Below are positions 44,137 to 53,092 of a stretch of DNA of 64,000 bases, piece after piece; within the stretch, counting starts at the first letter, position 1, and every line of letters starts with the position of its first letter. This DNA comes from a bacterium (GTDB taxonomy: Bacteria; Armatimonadota; Chthonomonadetes; Chthonomonadales; Chthonomonadaceae). Location of the stretch: NCBI GenBank assembly GCA_021805395.1, contig JAJZFJ010000043.1:30930-94929 (forward strand), given 5' to 3'. Under the pieces are notes generated by a model, which saw only the letters and a program-made list of their open reading frames with translations, did not search any database and had not been told where the DNA came from. A program made the position numbers and the translations under genes.

Positions 44137-47100
44137 ATAATTTCCTTTCCTCCGTCATGTTCATTGCGCAGAGATACGCGGCATAGATCTCCAAAATGAC
44201 AGTTTCTGCAATGTTTCCCTGGTTTTGGAGTAATCTCACCCTCACGAGCCTTTACTCCTAACTCTATGAGCGTATTAGCCGCAGTATACTGTATATCCTT
44301 CCAAACTTCACTGCCCATGGGGATCACCTGTGCTGGGGAATCCACATCAAGAACAGGGTTCAGATTGGTCTTTCCTTTTTCACTTCTAAATAGCCGTGGA
44401 CGACCTCGCTGATTCATTACATCATAACACGCAATTACCGGTTCATAGTGCCAGAGGGTGCTTAAAGCCAGCATATAAACTGGTAACTGTAGATTTTTAC
44501 CAGCCATAATTTTCTCTTTCAGGCTGCGAAGATCTGGGGCAAATCTTAACTTGTAATCCATCACAAGAGCAGATTTGCCATCCGGTAACAAGTCCACACG
44601 GTCTATTACACCGCAAAGCTCTATGGATTTGCCTTCTGCTTCGTTTACAAGATGCAGAACGTTGGATATGGATGCAGGATCGAATTGGGATTCCATGCTT
44701 GAATCTCTGTCTTCATCACCCAAATTGCGAGTATCACCCGGCATCCCAAAAGCAAGTTCATTATGTTTTGGGACTGCATCGAACAGAGGCTGAAACAGCG
44801 TTTCCCGGTAAGCCGCACCTTCCATATGCTGCTTCAATTGAACAGAAGTCAGTTTGAAAGAGCTTCCTAGAAGTAGTTGAGCCTTTTCAAGCTCAATATC
44901 AAGAGCTTGCTGCATGCCAACCAGAATTGAGGCAGTATTAGAACCTGAGTGGAACCTGCGGAGTGCTGCATGAAGTATATTGGACTGAATTCTTTCCTGT
45001 GATGGAGGCTCATCTGCTATGAGACCAAGGGTATACATTGCAAAATGTCTGAATGGGCAGATGGCAAATATCTCCAACTCTGTGACACTAAATGGCCGAC
45101 CTCTTCTACGAAGTGATTGCAGAACGATATATTCATCAAGCTGTGGATATGGGGGCAGCTGTCGTGAAGCAGTAAGATATTTATGTTTTTGTCTGCTCTC
45201 TGATGTTGGGAATTGTGCTTTAAGATATTTCGAAGCCATCTCTTTTTCAGTCGATTTTTCGTTTTCAGATCCCGCTGCATTATAGAGAGAGAGGCATCCT
45301 GCAAGCAGGCTGTCGTGCTCATTCACACTATCCCGAAGGAGAGGAGCCACCTCTGATAACGACACCCGCTTCTCCCGGATTGCGTGCTCAAATCCACCTA
45401 GTCTGAAGGTGTTACGCATGTCTGTAAGATAGAAGGAGGGAATGCAGTCTCTCTCAGTATCGGTGCGAGGAAATGAGAATAAAAGCCTTTCAGAAGGTGC
45501 AGTCGCAGCGAGATAAAACAGAAGTCTTTCTTCATCCTGATGTGTGCGGGAGGTTGAGAGTGTAAGGTGCGGATAGAGAGATACCAGCAGATTCCTTTCG
45601 TCATCCAGTAAAAACGGATCCTCACCCTCATAAAGCGGGAATTTTTTCTCAACCAAACCCATTAGAATTGCCACTTTAAAATACTTGTCTCTACTTCGAT
45701 ATGGCTCCAGTACAGAAACAGCATTACAATTTGTTGATTCATTTGCGTAAGGGGTATTCTCCCACGACTTGAGCAGCATGACAAGATAGTGAAATGGTTC
45801 AACAATGGTCCGTTTCGCATACATAAACATATCTAGAAGATGATCACTCGCCTGCAGTGCAAGCTTGATCATTTTTTTGTCACAATTTTTTTCATTCTCT
45901 TCTTCCATCTCTATGGAAGATTCAATGTGAAAGTCTTTTGGCAGGTGGTGTATGGCCTCATTTAAGTCCTTAGGATCTTTCAGACGCATGATAGTATTTT
46001 CAGTCTCTTTTATGAGCATCAGGATATTTAGAAGATCTGTATCAGGACACTCCTTTTGAGCAAGCCACAGCCATCTTGTTTTGCTGTCCTGGATGTTGTA
46101 CGATGTTGCGGTCATTCTGAATTTCTCCACATCACTTCGATCCAGTCCGAGATAATCGGATCTCAAAACGGTCATAAGATGCTCACCCTGCCAGCCGTGA
46201 ATGATAGTGTTCAGTAGTGCCTGTAATGTTTTTACCACGGCATTGCGTGGCAAAGGCAGCATGATTTCGTGCTGTACAGGAATATTAAACCTTTCAAAAA
46301 TGGGAGGTATCAGCTCTGCATACTGTGTGACAGATCTCATTATAACAGCGCACTCTTGCCACTCATATCCCTCCTTTTCATGGAGATTACACAGAGTTCG
46401 AGCGACAAGTTCAACTTCTGCATACAGGTTGGGAGCATTCATAACAATGGTCTCACTATCAGGCAAACACAGTTCCCTGGACGGAAGTTCTGTACCATAG
46501 AGGCTGTGGCGCATTAGCTGTATAGCAGTAGCTGCAGCGTGGCCTGGGCTTATCTGTTTTTCTTTACATTGAAAATTTCGGTTCAGAAGTTGTCTCGTCT
46601 CTTCAGGAACAGTGAAAAGAAGGGGGCGGGAGGAATCCAGACATAAAGAAAGGAGCATCTTCGAATCTGTAGATGCTGCCATTGCCTCAATCAGTTTAAC
46701 ATGGGCTGGGGTGATACGGTAATAACCATCTATGGCTATGAGAGCGGGGGAATGCGGGATAACAGCAGATTGGTTATGGATTCTTTCTGCAGCGATTTTG
46801 ATCATGTCTTCAGTATCTACCAGATCATGTGTGTTAAGAAACTGGATGTATGCCTCATACAAATCTGCCAGATTTAGAATTTTTGCACCTGATCCGACCG
46901 ATTCAGATTCTTGTTGTTTCCCCAGAGAACGCAGCATTTGAGGTTCAATGAGGTGCAGCTTCCACTCCCGAATGGCTTCGGTTAATGCCTTCACAAAACC
47001 AGGAGCTTTCACTGCATTTGCGAGAAATGCATCGGGCCGAACCATATCCGAGATGATCTGATTCAATATGAAAAACTGTAGGGAAGATGGCATAGGATGC

Positions 47101-47342
47101 AGTCTAGAACCGCAACTCTCTGACACCATGTGACGCATGTCTACAACTCTTCGCGATACTTTCTCAACGTTATCACCAGTTTTTCTCTGGATCATCTCGC
47201 TGCACCGTTTTGCCTGGCCATCCGTAGCAGTTATTAACAGGGCGTTTCCCTCGCACTGGATACAGGCCTCGACGAGCATGTCAGTTTTGCCTGAACCAGC
47301 CTCACCGACTATTAGTGTTAGTTCAGGAAGGTTAATGTGCAA
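44133..47342 (-). CDS. AddB-like UvrD/Rep-fold ATPase with PD-(D/E)XK nuclease domain
   Basis: 1069 residues starting at TTG 47342. Walker A VGEAGSGKTD (about 12-21) opens a Rep-type helicase fold that lacks easily read later motifs, as in AddB. The C-terminal third is a RecB-family nuclease: RPFSVTELEIFAICPFRHFAMYTLGL (about 750-775), GVIDRVDLLPDGKSALVMDYKL (about 905-927, Asp and Lys of the active site), LQLPVYMLAL, and a Cys cluster HCRNCHFGDLC (C-x2-C-x5-C) which with the Cys in ICPF suits the AddB 4Fe-4S cluster. No AddA partner is nearby. A role in double-strand-break end processing is likely. Confidence 0.75.
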   Translation of the reverse strand: MHINLPELTLIVGEAGSGKTDMLVEACIQCEGNALLITATDGQAKRCSEMIQRKTGDNVEKVSRRVVDMRHMVSESCGSRLHPMPSSLQFFILNQIISDMVRPDAFLANAVKAPGFVKALTEAIREWKLHLIEPQMLRSLGKQQESESVGSGAKILNLADLYEAYIQFLNTHDLVDTEDMIKIAAERIHNQSAVIPHSPALIAIDGYYRITPAHVKLIEAMAASTDSKMLLSLCLDSSRPLLFTVPEETRQLLNRNFQCKEKQISPGHAAATAIQLMRHSLYGTELPSRELCLPDSETIVMNAPNLYAEVELVARTLCNLHEKEGYEWQECAVIMRSVTQYAELIPPIFERFNIPVQHEIMLPLPRNAVVKTLQALLNTIIHGWQGEHLMTVLRSDYLGLDRSDVEKFRMTATSYNIQDSKTRWLWLAQKECPDTDLLNILMLIKETENTIMRLKDPKDLNEAIHHLPKDFHIESSIEMEEENEKNCDKKMIKLALQASDHLLDMFMYAKRTIVEPFHYLVMLLKSWENTPYANESTNCNAVSVLEPYRSRDKYFKVAILMGLVEKKFPLYEGEDPFLLDDERNLLVSLYPHLTLSTSRTHQDEERLLFYLAATAPSERLLFSFPRTDTERDCIPSFYLTDMRNTFRLGGFEHAIREKRVSLSEVAPLLRDSVNEHDSLLAGCLSLYNAAGSENEKSTEKEMASKYLKAQFPTSESRQKHKYLTASRQLPPYPQLDEYIVLQSLRRRGRPFSVTELEIFAICPFRHFAMYTLGLIADEPPSQERIQSNILHAALRRFHSGSNTASILVGMQQALDIELEKAQLLLGSSFKLTSVQLKQHMEGAAYRETLFQPLFDAVPKHNELAFGMPGDTRNLGDEDRDSSMESQFDPASISNVLHLVNEAEGKSIELCGVIDRVDLLPDGKSALVMDYKLRFAPDLRSLKEKIMAGKNLQLPVYMLALSTLWHYEPVIACYDVMNQRGRPRLFRSEKGKTNLNPVLDVDSPAQVIPMGSEVWKDIQYTAANTLIELGVKAREGEITPKPGKHCRNCHFGDLCRVSLRNEHDGGKEII

Positions 47343-47551
47343 ATTCGAGATATTCCTAAATTTCCATCAAATAAACTTTGAATCTATTTATGTTTTATCA
47401 CACAAACTGTCATATAAGTTTGGATCAGTTCTGAAACTATCTGCTTAACTGTTCTAAAAGCTCAGAAGTTAGAAAAGTACAGGATAATCTAATCTAGAGT
47501 TACTGGTCATAATTGTCTAATTATAAGCAAAAGTTAGATAACACCTAGCTG

Positions 47552-49018
47552 TTAACCGGGGATGGAGGCAATCCGTTTGTGCCAATTTGTTGCCAGTTGG
47601 TAGGATGCAGCTGTTTTAAGAAGGGTCGCTTCGTCGAATGCTTTTCCTATGAACTGAACACCTACGGGCATGCCGTCTACAAAACCACAGGGAATGGAGA
47701 TTCCCGGTAAGCCTGCCATATTCACAGGGATTGTACACACATCCGCCAGTTTCATCTGCATGGGGTCAGATTTCTCTCCGGTACGAAAGGCCGGGGTGGG
47801 AGCGGTGGGTGTTAAAAGGATGTCGTATTTCTCAAAAGCCTGATCGAACTCATTACGAATAAGAGTTCTCACCTGCTGGGCACGGCGGTAGTATGCATCG
47901 TAATAACCTGCAGATAAAACATATGTGCCAATCATAATTCTCTGCTTCACTTCCGCTCCAAACCCTTCGCCTCGCGTTTTCTCACTGAGGCCAATATGCC
48001 CGGCAAGCTCGGTAGATCGCAGGCCATACTTCACGCCATCGAATCTGGCAAGATTACTGCTGCACTCAGCTGGTGCAATTACATAGTAGGCTGCAAGTGC
48101 ATAACAGGTGGACGGGAGGTGGCAATGCTCGACAACTGCGCCCTGTGCTTCCAGCTCTCTGGCGACTGCCAGCACAGCAGACGCGACTTCAGATGCCACA
48201 CCCTGACCAAAATACTCCTCAGGAATTCCTACCTTCATGCCTCGTATATCCGGGTTTCTGACAGCTGAAAGGTAATCAGACACCGGAACATCCAGGCAGG
48301 TTGAATCGTGAGGGTCATGCCCGGCAATTGCCTGTAGGAGAAGCGCACAGTCTGTGATATCCCGGGAAAACGGTCCGATCTGATCCAGTGAGGAGGCATA
48401 GGCAATGAGGCCAAACCTGCTTACCCTGCCGTAAGTGGGCTTTAAGCCAACGATACCACAGTATGATGCAGGCTGCCGGATAGAGCCACCTGTATCGGAT
48501 CCAAGCGACAGCGGCACCTGGCATGCTGCCACTGCGGCTGCCGAGCCGCCAGAAGATCCGCCAGGCACTCTGCTGAGATCCCAGGGGTTATTTGTGACAT
48601 GGTATGCCGAGTTCTCAGTGGATGAACCCATAGCGAATTCGTCACAATTTGCTTTCCCAACAAATACCGCACCTGCATCAGCGAGCCTGTTTACAACAGT
48701 TGCACTGTAGGGGGGAACAAAGTTATGAAGAATTCTGGATGCTGCAGTAGTGAGAACGCCTTCTGTGCACAAATTATCCTTAAGAGCAATCGGGATGCCA
48801 GCCAGGGGAGACAGCGAATCTCCAGCCTGCCTCTGTCTGTCCACCTGCTCAGCCTGCTTAATTGCCAGTTCGGTCGTACGTGTAATAAATGCCTGTACTG
48901 ATGGTTCTGTTTCGTCAATTCTCTTAATGTAGGCTTCGGTGAGCTCCACCGCAGAGATCTCTCCAGCTTGTAGCATTCTGGAAGCTTCATTAGCAGTCAG
49001 TGTATATAGGTCGCTCAC
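47552..49018 (-). CDS. gatA: Glutamyl-tRNA(Gln) amidotransferase subunit A
   Basis: Amidase subunit of GatCAB, which converts Glu-tRNA(Gln) or Asp-tRNA(Asn) to the amide. 488 residues with the amidase-signature triad: Lys in PIALKDNLC (about 70-78), cis-Ser in GGSSGGSAAAVAACQVPLSLGSDTGGSIRQPASYCGIVGLKPTYGRVSR (about 150-198), and the nucleophile Ser in the same block. The C-terminal part includes PTAPTPAFRTGEKSDPM and GLPGISIPCGFVDGMPVGVQFIGKAFDEATLL. It overlaps gatC by 4 bases. gatB is not in the window. Confidence 0.96.
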   Translation of the reverse strand: MSDLYTLTANEASRMLQAGEISAVELTEAYIKRIDETEPSVQAFITRTTELAIKQAEQVDRQRQAGDSLSPLAGIPIALKDNLCTEGVLTTAASRILHNFVPPYSATVVNRLADAGAVFVGKANCDEFAMGSSTENSAYHVTNNPWDLSRVPGGSSGGSAAAVAACQVPLSLGSDTGGSIRQPASYCGIVGLKPTYGRVSRFGLIAYASSLDQIGPFSRDITDCALLLQAIAGHDPHDSTCLDVPVSDYLSAVRNPDIRGMKVGIPEEYFGQGVASEVASAVLAVARELEAQGAVVEHCHLPSTCYALAAYYVIAPAECSSNLARFDGVKYGLRSTELAGHIGLSEKTRGEGFGAEVKQRIMIGTYVLSAGYYDAYYRRAQQVRTLIRNEFDQAFEKYDILLTPTAPTPAFRTGEKSDPMQMKLADVCTIPVNMAGLPGISIPCGFVDGMPVGVQFIGKAFDEATLLKTAASYQLATNWHKRIASIPG

Positions 49019-49311
49019 GCATCACCGTCCATAATACGAGGTACCAGGAAGCATCCATCGCGAGCTTCCGGCGCGTTGCTCAACGCGACCGATCTATCCA
49101 GTGACGGCACTATACTATCGGATCTGAGGACGTTTACCACTGGAATAGAGTGTGATGTGGGGCTGACAAGCTCAATGTCTGCGTTCTGAAGTACGTTGAT
49201 GTGTTCTAGCAGATTGTTAAGGGCAGATGACTGCTTTTCAATCTCATCATCCTGAAGTTCAAGGCGAGCAAGCAGGGCTACTTTTCGCACCTCATCTGAA
49301 GTGAGCGGCAT
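49015..49311 (-). CDS. gatC: Glutamyl-tRNA(Gln) amidotransferase subunit C
   Basis: 98 residues; wraps around GatA and GatB and stabilises the complex. MPLTSDEVRKVALLARLELQDDEIEKQSSALNNLLEHINVLQNADI, with the Pro-Thr/Ser-His segment VSPTSHSIPVVNVLRSD and the C-terminal end DGCFLVPRIMDG, is the GatC pattern. It lies directly upstream of gatA with a 4-base overlap, and an extended -10 promoter sequence stands about 40 bases before its start. Confidence 0.92.
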   Translation of the reverse strand: MPLTSDEVRKVALLARLELQDDEIEKQSSALNNLLEHINVLQNADIELVSPTSHSIPVVNVLRSDSIVPSLDRSVALSNAPEARDGCFLVPRIMDGDA

Positions 49312-49349
49312 AAGTTTCAGACTCCGATAGAGTGATTTTGATCTATTTC

Positions 49350-49358
49350 ATTATAGCA
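49350..49358 (-). promoter_or_regulatory. Extended -10 promoter ahead of gatC
   Basis: On the minus strand, TGCTATAAT (TATAAT preceded by TGN) lies about 40 bases before the gatC start. No good -35 stands 17 bases upstream, so an extended -10 type promoter is suggested. Confidence 0.45.
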
Positions 49359-49495
49359 TAGCTTGGTGCAGGCTGGATGAGCGCATGGAGAGTTTAACAA
49401 GCGGGCAGGATGCAATGGAAGCCAATGTGTCACCTTTAAGAGATCAGAGCAAGAGTGTATTGATGCAGTCTGATACTATTACGGATGGCGCGATG

Positions 49496-51133
49496 CTACT
49501 TTCCAGGTGGGTAAGTACCAGGTTTTCTTTGCCAGATTTTTACGCCTGAGCGTGGATCTTTCCAAACCAGATTCCATCGATTCCCATACTTTTTGAAATA
49601 GGGGGCGAGTATTTTGTGAGTAACAAAACCAAATGGCCAGGAATCTTCCACAAGATACTGTACCTTTTGGGGCTCTATTGAGGCACGCTCCTGCCCGCGT
49701 GCATTGTTGGAAGGATCAATCTGCGTGGTGGGATGCCCGCTGTATAGATGCAACAGATAGGCAGGCTTGCCCATTACAAGTGCAGCACGGGGGGTATGAG
49801 TTCGAAGCCATGCACATGCTGCGTAGAACCCTGCTTCTGGCAACGATCGACCCATGGCGTAGCCTGGTACTGTAGGCTGCTGTTCCTGGTGGTCGATACG
49901 AGCTGTTACATTGGCTATGTAAAACAAGGTAACTCCAAGAGCAAAGCTTCCGATTGTAATTCTTGCGGACGTGGAATGGATTTTGTAAAGGAGCCATTCT
50001 GCACTAAGCATCACGAAGAAAATTTCGAAAGGTACTAACGGAAACACAAAGCGTGCGTTTTGCCATGGCCATAGTGCTGCAGTCAACCAGAAGATAATAC
50101 TGAAACCCACTGTGAGATACATTCCCTTTTTCCATGCCAGCAGCATTCCGGCAATAGACAAGAGACACCAGGGTACAGCTACCACATAGAACAGATCCAG
50201 CTGCCATTTATGTGGTGGTGCCATGAGGTACAGGTATGCACGCGGAATCATGCCAATATAAGTTGGAAAGCCGAACTTGATGCGGCTTGCCAATCCCCAT
50301 AGATTCAAAGGAATTCGCCCAGCCCCCATTTTCATGGGATCCCGTAGTGTGAACTGGTTGAGATAGCTGGTATAAACTATCTTCGGATGGTCCACCTTCA
50401 CAATATGGTTGCGGCCAAGCCATAGCCCAACTGCCAGAAAAAGTGTAATCCATGCAGCCAGTCCCCATTTTTTTCCAAACTTGAAGCTATACCAGATACT
50501 GAATGAAAAGAGCAGTGCAATGCCGGATGTGCGCATGTAAAACGACAGAAATGCGCAGATTAATGCCCCAATCAGTGCAAATCGTGAAGGTCTGTGCTGT
50601 TCCACAAGGGCAATTCCTGCCACACAGAATACCAGAAGCGGCAGATCTGACATGATCTCGTTGGCATAGCCTATAACAGCTGGGCAGGCTGCATAGAGCA
50701 GCATCCCCACAGTGAGAGCAGCCTTGCCGAGCTGTGCCCTCTCGAATAGTCGGTACAGGAATGGCAATGAAAGGATTGCCATTGCGAGCAAAATTACCTT
50801 CACTGGAATCACAACAGAGCCAGGCGGCCATCCTGTTATTTTAAGACAGGCAGCAATAATGAGAGGGAATCCAGGAGGATAAAGAGTATCTAACGGTCTG
50901 TGGACCTCATTGATGAGCCGTAGATCACCGGTCCTGGCAAGTGATTCGCCAAGAACCATATACCTCCCAGCATCGTCGGCGACATTCAAATACTGTGTGA
51001 CCTGAAGAAGCCACAATATGATCATCACTAAACTGCAGATGAGTATTAAGCCATGCTTATATCTTTGTTCAGCAGTATGTTTGGTATCTTGAGTTGTAGT
51101 CGTTTCCATTGCCATTGCACGCAAGTGTACCAT
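49496..51133 (-). CDS. GT-C fold membrane glycosyltransferase (ArnT/PMT-like)
   Basis: 545 residues; several starts are possible and none has a clear ribosome-binding site. About ten or more hydrophobic helices follow a short polar N-terminus. The first extracytoplasmic loop contains NVADDAGRYMVLGESLARTGDL, with the acidic residues that GT-C enzymes use for catalysis, and the loop continues with RPLDTLYPPGFPLIIAA. The C-terminal part is a periplasmic domain (EAGFYAACAWLRTHTPRAALVMGKPAYLLHLYSG). Such enzymes move sugars from polyprenyl carriers onto proteins or glycolipids; the substrate is unknown. It lies downstream of gatCA but is separated by about 180 bp. Confidence 0.75.
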   Translation of the reverse strand: MVHLRAMAMETTTTQDTKHTAEQRYKHGLILICSLVMIILWLLQVTQYLNVADDAGRYMVLGESLARTGDLRLINEVHRPLDTLYPPGFPLIIAACLKITGWPPGSVVIPVKVILLAMAILSLPFLYRLFERAQLGKAALTVGMLLYAACPAVIGYANEIMSDLPLLVFCVAGIALVEQHRPSRFALIGALICAFLSFYMRTSGIALLFSFSIWYSFKFGKKWGLAAWITLFLAVGLWLGRNHIVKVDHPKIVYTSYLNQFTLRDPMKMGAGRIPLNLWGLASRIKFGFPTYIGMIPRAYLYLMAPPHKWQLDLFYVVAVPWCLLSIAGMLLAWKKGMYLTVGFSIIFWLTAALWPWQNARFVFPLVPFEIFFVMLSAEWLLYKIHSTSARITIGSFALGVTLFYIANVTARIDHQEQQPTVPGYAMGRSLPEAGFYAACAWLRTHTPRAALVMGKPAYLLHLYSGHPTTQIDPSNNARGQERASIEPQKVQYLVEDSWPFGFVTHKILAPYFKKYGNRWNLVWKDPRSGVKIWQRKPGTYPPGK

Positions 51134-51695
51134 TATCAGGCGAGATTTGAGAAGAAGTGTAGGTTTGAATGCTTAGTGGAAAACAAACAGATTCGGACTC
51201 TTTTCCGTGTATATGCTGAATATGCAGCAGACATTCAACCCATGGTGTCAGTAGTAAATGAAACCCTCGTTACAATCTCTGGACCGAACTGTTGAATACA
51301 TCTGTCAGGTTTTGGAGAGCCTAACTGTTTATTGTTGTACATGTAAATTGTGGCAGGGGAAGAGCGGGATTAATGGAAAAGTAGAACCACATATCGGAGA
51401 CTATTGGGGCACTACCCGCGTTTTCAGGATATTAAAGCCAAAGTAATTGAAAAGATTGCCTGTCTAATCAACCAAACCCAGTTGAGGAATTCTCCCTGCA
51501 TATTCTGTTATTGCAATAAAGTATATGTGTAGGTTATAGCAGAATAGGCCGGTTCTAAAATTAACCATTAAATAGAATGTGCGTATTCACCTCATTCACT
51601 GATATAGATCAGTGGATGGATGCGAATATGATACATCTATTATGAGTAATATAAAGTACTGAAAATTAAGAGAACAGAATAATTATCTTGAATAT
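51134..51695. other. Intergenic region without a convincing gene
   Basis: About 560 bases between the divergent or neighbouring genes. Two short open frames on the plus strand (51053-51295 and 51258-51446) have no ribosome-binding site or family pattern. The DNA becomes AT-rich toward 51600. No tRNA, strong hairpin or repeat seen. It may contain promoters for the glycosyltransferase gene, which is transcribed leftward from here. Confidence 0.4.
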
Positions 51696-51953
51696 TCATA
51701 ATTCGTCCGTGCCATATGCCAGAGCAAGTGAAATGAGTTGAATTTCCTCAATATTTAACTCTTTCTTAAGAATATTCCAGACAATTCTTTGTTTTTGACG
51801 TTCAGTTTTATTATTAAATTTTTCTGAAATAATCTTTATATGTATTTTACCAAGATAGGTCTGTTCAGTTGCGATAGTATCGAATGGAAAACTCTTGCGT
51901 AGAGCAGATACCGCGTGAGAGGCCGTAGTTGTACTCAAATGTGATGTAGTCAC
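51696..51953 (-). CDS. BolA-like small protein
   Basis: 85 residues beginning with GTG 51953. After a Thr/Ser-rich start (TTSHLSTTTASHAVSALRKSFP) comes KIHIKIISEKFNNKTERQKQRIVWNILKKEL and IEEIQLISLALAYGTDEL, which matches the BolA fold pattern (strand, Phe, helix with QR-x-VW, then SL-x-x-GT-x-E). BolA proteins bind nucleic acid or Fe-S partners such as monothiol glutaredoxins. The conserved Cys/His ligands of the Fe-S type are not clear. The GTG overlaps the TAG of the upstream HEPN frame by one base, so the two belong to one operon. The function of such a pair is unknown. Confidence 0.6.
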   Translation of the reverse strand: MTTSHLSTTTASHAVSALRKSFPFDTIATEQTYLGKIHIKIISEKFNNKTERQKQRIVWNILKKELNIEEIQLISLALAYGTDEL

Positions 51954-52431
51954 TATGCTTTAATCCTTCCTGCTACCCAGTTTACAATTGATTTCACTGC
52001 TACAATAAAACGTTTAGCTTCTTCTTCGTCAGGAATTGAATGTTCATACCTCCATGTTGATTCCCCGTTTTACATATCTCCATATCTTCACGATGTTCAT
52101 TAGCCAGATAGTTGTCTAATAGAGATATGTTATAGAGATGAATCATATTATGTCCAGCTGACCCTTTATCTATTTGTCCTACACTGATGCCATTCTGACG
52201 TATCCTATCAGCCGCCTCAGATAATGTTTTACAATTATATGTATGAATCATATATGCTTTTAGCATACACTCAACTCCATACCCTGCTATGTATATTGCT
52301 CTACGCCGGTATAATCTGATAGCTTTTTGTGCCCCTGAAGATGAATTAGTTAACTCCATCAATTTTTCTGCATCACGTAACCTGTGCATTGCACATTTAA
52401 AATATTCAGTCTCATTTTTGATCTTACCCAT
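51953..52431 (-). pseudogene. HEPN-domain protein gene with a frameshift
   Basis: Starting at ATG 52431, after AGGG 7-10 bases upstream, the frame reads ETEYFKCAMHRLRDAEKLMELTNSSSGAQKAIRLYRRRAIYIAGYGVECMLKAYMIHTYNCKTLSEA, a HEPN-type helical protein (AIYIAGYGVECMLKAYMI). In this frame it stops at about 52000. A different frame then continues NGESTWRYEHSIPDEEEAKRFIVAVKSIVNWVAGRIKA, the expected HEPN C-terminus, to TAG at 51953-51955. The shift lies in the homopolymers at 52063-52071 (CCCC and TTTT on the plus strand), so one base is missing. The restored product would be about 160 residues. A real mutation or an assembly error are both possible. Confidence 0.7.
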
Positions 52432-53092
52432 GAATTTCCCTGACATATGTGTAGCAAAAAACCTCAAAAGTGGATTTCTACCTATTAATCAAACTATATG
52501 ATATTTATGCCATTATACCAAAATAGTGAAAATACTTTGATGAGAAAATATTCTTTCGCTAGGTGCCACAATAGAATGTGACACTATCTAACCCATTGAA
52601 GTAACAAACCTAGGACATTATAGGAACATTGAATTGAATATACGATCAAACCATGACTTAGCCGATACGACTCAATATACAAGTGATTTGATTTCTACAG
52701 TACATCCACAGACTATTAGCCATGATCATCCTGATCTCTTGTTTTAGTTCACAATTATCAAGATTCAGTTAGTTGGGAGAGTAGTGCAACAAATGTCTAA
52801 CAATTTGTTGTCATTTTTTGCATATTATGGCACTTCATATTGAGCCTTAAATGTATTGATCGATCTCATCCTAACATTACACTAACACAATTAGTATCAC
52901 AGGACTCATGTAAGGTGACTAAAGCAGTGATCCTGTAGATCTGCTCATGATCATATTCCCAAGGACTTGTTCAAGCAGAAACTTTATCTCAGTATTCTTG
53001 CGATGATATGGAATAAGTCTATCACAGGCGTATAGGAATCTCGCCTCAGCCCTAACGAGGGCAATATATTTTCTGTCATGGAGTGACTCTAA
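52432..53092. other. AT-rich intergenic region upstream of the GH15 gene
   Basis: About 660 bases with no open frame of note and no tRNA. The base composition is more AT-rich than the flanking genes. It separates the HEPN gene (leftward) from the GH15 gene (rightward), so it should hold both promoters; none can be named with confidence. GGAGTGA lies about 10 bases before the GH15 start at 53093. Confidence 0.4.

Noticed and set aside
51053..51446. Two short plus-strand frames between the glycosyltransferase and BolA-like genes
   Set aside because: No ribosome-binding site or recognisable domain; part of the first lies antisense to the glycosyltransferase start.
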